A stretch of 7,327 bases of DNA from an uncultured Bdellovibrionales bacterium (GTDB taxonomy: Bacteria; Bdellovibrionota; Bdellovibrionia; Bdellovibrionales; UBA1609): the NCBI GenBank assembly GCA_937980625.1, contig CALJPJ010000078.1, positions 1 through 7,327 on the forward strand, written 5' to 3'. Position 1 is the first letter of the stretch. Every line of letters begins with the position of its first letter. Below the pieces are notes generated by a model that ran no database searches, had not been told where the DNA came from, and saw nothing but the letters and a program-made list of their open reading frames with translations. Both the position numbers and the translations under genes were made by a program. Shown here in pieces: positions 5,661 through 7,327 of this stretch.

Positions 5661-6203
5661 GTGAGTTATTTAAAAACTAAATACAAAAGCGAAATAGCTG
5701 CGAGTTTAAAAACTCAACTGCAATTGAAAAACGTTATGCAAGTGCCAAGTGTTGAGAAGATTGTAATTAATATGACATATAGTGATGCAGTTAAGAACGC
5801 TAAACTTCTTAATAAGACAGTTGACGAAATAACAGCTATAACTGGTCAAAAAGCAGTTATAACTAAAGCTAAAAAAGCAATTTCAAACTTTAAACTCAGA
5901 GAAGGTGTTCCTTTAGGGGTAAAAGTAACTCTTAGAAAAGATAGAATGTGGGCTTTTCTAGATAAGCTAGTTCACTTTACTATACCTAGGGTTCGTGACT
6001 TTCGTGGTCTTTCATCAAAAGGTTTTGATGGTCGTGGCAATTATAATATGGGTATGAAAGAGCAAATCGTATTTCCAGAAATTAACTATGATAAAGTAGA
6101 TAAAGTTCGCGGAATGAATATTACAATCTGTACATCTAGTAAAGATGATGCTGGCGGAAGAGCTTTATTAGAAGCTTTGGGAATGCCTTTTAAGAAAAAT
6201 TAG
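5661..6203 (+). CDS. rplE: 50S ribosomal protein L5 (GTG start)
   Basis: L5 binds 5S rRNA in the central protuberance together with L18 and contacts the P-site tRNA. The 180-residue product (E. coli 179) has VEKIVINM (31-38), TGQKAVITKAKKAISNFKLREG (61-82), the highly conserved PRVRDFRGLSSKGFDGRGNY (109-128), GMKEQIVFPEINYDKVDKVRGMNI, and RALLEALGMPF at the end. Residues 39-43 are TYSDA where most L5 proteins have GVGEA. GGAG (5650-5653) is seven bases before GTG 5661, and no other in-frame start gives the family N-terminus. Both usual neighbours, L24 upstream and S14 downstream, are missing. Confidence 0.97.
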   Translation: MSYLKTKYKSEIAASLKTQLQLKNVMQVPSVEKIVINMTYSDAVKNAKLLNKTVDEITAITGQKAVITKAKKAISNFKLREGVPLGVKVTLRKDRMWAFLDKLVHFTIPRVRDFRGLSSKGFDGRGNYNMGMKEQIVFPEINYDKVDKVRGMNITICTSSKDDAGGRALLEALGMPFKKN

Positions 6204-6207
6204 GAGA
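6202..6207 (+). promoter_or_regulatory. Ribosome binding site deciding the S8 start
   Basis: AGGAGA overlaps the L5 stop. It is six bases before ATG 6214 but only three before the in-frame TTG at 6211. The spacing and the family N-terminus both favour ATG 6214. Confidence 0.7.
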
Positions 6208-6213
6208 ATATTG

Positions 6214-6603
6214 ATGGATACTATTGGAGACTTTTTAACAAGAATACGTAATGCAGGAATGGCTAAGCACGAAAAAGTGGATGTACCTAACTCAAATATT
6301 CGTGTTGGTTTAGCAAAAGTTTTACAGGAAGCTGGTTATATCAGAAGCTACAAAGTAGCTAAAGATGGCAAACAGGGTGTAATGCGTGTTTACCTTCGTT
6401 ATGATAAATCAGGCACCCATTCTATTAAAAAAGTTCATAGAGTGAGTAAGCCAGGTTGTCGTTTATATGTTTCTGCCGGTGAAATTCCACAGGTAAGATC
6501 TGGTTATGGTTTAGCAATTTTAAGCACGAACAAAGGTGTTTTAAGCGGTCAAGATGCTGCAAAACAAAATGTTGGTGGCGAACTTCTTTGTAAGGTTTGG
6601 TAG
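6214..6603 (+). CDS. rpsH: 30S ribosomal protein S8
   Basis: S8 binds the central domain of 16S rRNA and in E. coli also represses the spc operon by binding its mRNA near the L5 start. The 129-residue product (E. coli 130) begins MDTIGDFLTRIRNAG, keeps the KVDVPNSNIR segment (21-30), LQEAGYI (37-43), RVSKPGCRLYV (76-86), and the C-terminal signature GLAILSTNKGVLSG (99-112) ending VGGELLCKVW. A TTG codon directly upstream (6211) is in frame but poorly spaced from the ribosome binding site. The S14 gene normally just upstream is absent: the space to L5 is 10 bases. Confidence 0.97.
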   Translation: MDTIGDFLTRIRNAGMAKHEKVDVPNSNIRVGLAKVLQEAGYIRSYKVAKDGKQGVMRVYLRYDKSGTHSIKKVHRVSKPGCRLYVSAGEIPQVRSGYGLAILSTNKGVLSGQDAAKQNVGGELLCKVW

Positions 6604-6610
6604 GTGTAAT

Positions 6611-7153
6611 ATGTCTAGAATAGGAAAGTTACCAGTTACGATAGAAAAAGGTGTGGATGTATCAGTTTCTCCTGCCAATGTAGTGACGGTCAAAAATGGA
6701 AAAAACTCTGAAGTTATAAATGTTAATGCAAGTATAAATGTGAGCATTGAAAACAGTGAAGTAACTTTAACCAGAAAAGATGAAGAAGCTCAAACAAGAG
6801 CTTATCATGGACTTTATAGAACACTAATTTCTAATGCTGTTCACGGCGTTACAAAAGGGTGGGCTAAAACTTTAGAGCTTAACGGTGTTGGTTATAGGTC
6901 AGCAGTGAAAGGTAAAGTTTTAGAGTTAAACTTAGGTTATTCTCATCCAATCAATTTTGATATACCATCTGGAATTGAAATTAACGTTGTGAAAAATACC
7001 ACTGTAAATATCTCTGGAAGTAGTAAAGAGCTTGTAGGTCAAGTGGCAGCTAAAATTAGAGGGTACAGACCTCCTGAGCCTTATTTAGGTAAGGGTGTTA
7101 AGTACAGTGATGAAGTTATTAAACGCAAAGCCGGAAAATCGGCTGGTAAGTAG
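6611..7153 (+). CDS. rplF: 50S ribosomal protein L6
   Basis: L6 binds helix 97 of 23S rRNA near the factor-binding region at the base of the L7/L12 stalk. The 180-residue product (E. coli 177) has two similar alpha/beta domains. It starts MSRIGKLPVTIEKGV, then has RAYHGLYRTLISNAVHGVTKGW (63-84), ELNGVGYRSAVKGKVLELNLGYSHP (89-113, the domain 2 start) and the C-terminal signature IRGYRPPEPYLGKGVKY (149-165). Position 159 is Leu where PYKGKG is usual. ATG 6611 gives the exact family N-terminus. The frame is open back to an ATG at 6554, but those codons lie in S8 and add non-family residues. AGG at 6602-6604 is six bases ahead of the start. Confidence 0.97.
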   Translation: MSRIGKLPVTIEKGVDVSVSPANVVTVKNGKNSEVINVNASINVSIENSEVTLTRKDEEAQTRAYHGLYRTLISNAVHGVTKGWAKTLELNGVGYRSAVKGKVLELNLGYSHPINFDIPSGIEINVVKNTTVNISGSSKELVGQVAAKIRGYRPPEPYLGKGVKYSDEVIKRKAGKSAGK

Positions 7154-7165
7154 GGAGTTTTTGTT

Positions 7166-7327
7166 GTGAGAATTACAATTAAGAAAAAATCAAGCGAGCG
7201 TGTAAAAATAAAATTAAAACGCAAAGCTAGAATTCGTAAAAAGCTATCAGGAACACCTGAGCGCCCTAGACTATGTGTTTTTAGAAGTGGTAAGCATACA
7301 TATGCTCAGTTAATTGATGATTTAACT
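7166..7327 (+). CDS. rplR: 50S ribosomal protein L18, N-terminal part (runs off the window)
   Basis: L18 binds 5S rRNA with L5 and places it in the central protuberance. Only the first 54 codons are in the window, against about 117 in E. coli. They read into the basic N-terminus and then the conserved KARIRKKLSGTPERPRL (20-36), VFRSGKHTYAQLIDD (38-52), which is diagnostic of L18. GTG 7166 is the only start available, because the frame is closed 12 bases upstream by the L6 stop, and AGGGAG (7152-7157) is eight bases ahead. In the standard order S5, L30, L15 and SecY would follow outside the window. Confidence 0.95.
   Translation, partial: MRITIKKKSSERVKIKLKRKARIRKKLSGTPERPRLCVFRSGKHTYAQLIDDLT

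Noticed and set aside
6211..6213. TTG as the S8 start
   Set aside because: It is only three bases from AGGAGA, while ATG 6214 has six-base spacing and gives the usual N-terminus.
6554..6610. Upstream extension of L6 to ATG 6554
   Set aside because: It would add 19 residues unlike L6, inside S8 coding sequence; ATG 6611 gives the family N-terminus.
6541..6747. 68-codon open frame on the minus strand at the S8-L6 junction
   Set aside because: It is antisense to the conserved ends of S8 and L6 and has no recognisable product.

Overview
The window is an AT-rich bacterial chromosome segment carrying the S10 ribosomal-protein operon running straight into the spc operon, all on the + strand. Seventeen ribosomal protein genes are present: S10, L3, L4, L23, L2, S19, L22, S3, L16, L29, S17, L14, L5, S8, L6 and the first 54 codons of L18, which runs off the right edge (sixteen complete, one partial counting L18 as the last). 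Counted exactly, that is fifteen complete genes from S10 through L6 plus partial L18, sixteen in all. Every product is of the bacterial type and close to its usual length. The order is the standard bacterial one. The organism cannot be named from this sequence. The style of L22, L3 and S10, together with low GC, made me think of a Bdellovibrio/Bacteriovorax-like bacterium, but this is a weak impression.

Layout. Positions 1-278 hold no protein gene. They contain a near-consensus sigma-70-type promoter (TTGACA, 17-bp spacer, GATACT) below an A/T tract resembling an UP element, then an untranslated leader of about 150 bases with an extended stem-loop (157-199) and a smaller hairpin (219-236). 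From 279 onward the genes are packed tightly: the largest gap is 27 bases (S10-L3), most are 2-15, L23/L2 overlap by one base (TAATG) and S3/L16 by 14 bases. No terminator or second clear promoter is visible among the genes, so S10 to L18 probably form one transcript. Four genes start with GTG (S19, L16, L5, L18).

The main departure from the standard layout is in the spc part. The L24 gene (rplX), normally between L14 and L5, and the S14 gene (rpsN), normally between L5 and S8, are both absent. The gaps there are only 15 and 10 bases. Both proteins must be encoded elsewhere or be missing. Other points of interest are an acidic N-terminal extension of about 32 residues on L3, several substitutions at usually conserved positions (L2 Met232, the L5 TYSDA segment, L6 Leu159), and the structured S10 leader.

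The products work together as parts of both ribosomal subunits: S10, S19, S3, S17 and S8 in the 30S; L3, L4, L23, L2, L22, L16, L29, L14, L5, L6 and L18 in the 50S. Nothing in the window looks like a mobile element, CRISPR array, RNA gene or accessory system. It is a core housekeeping locus with a modified gene content.
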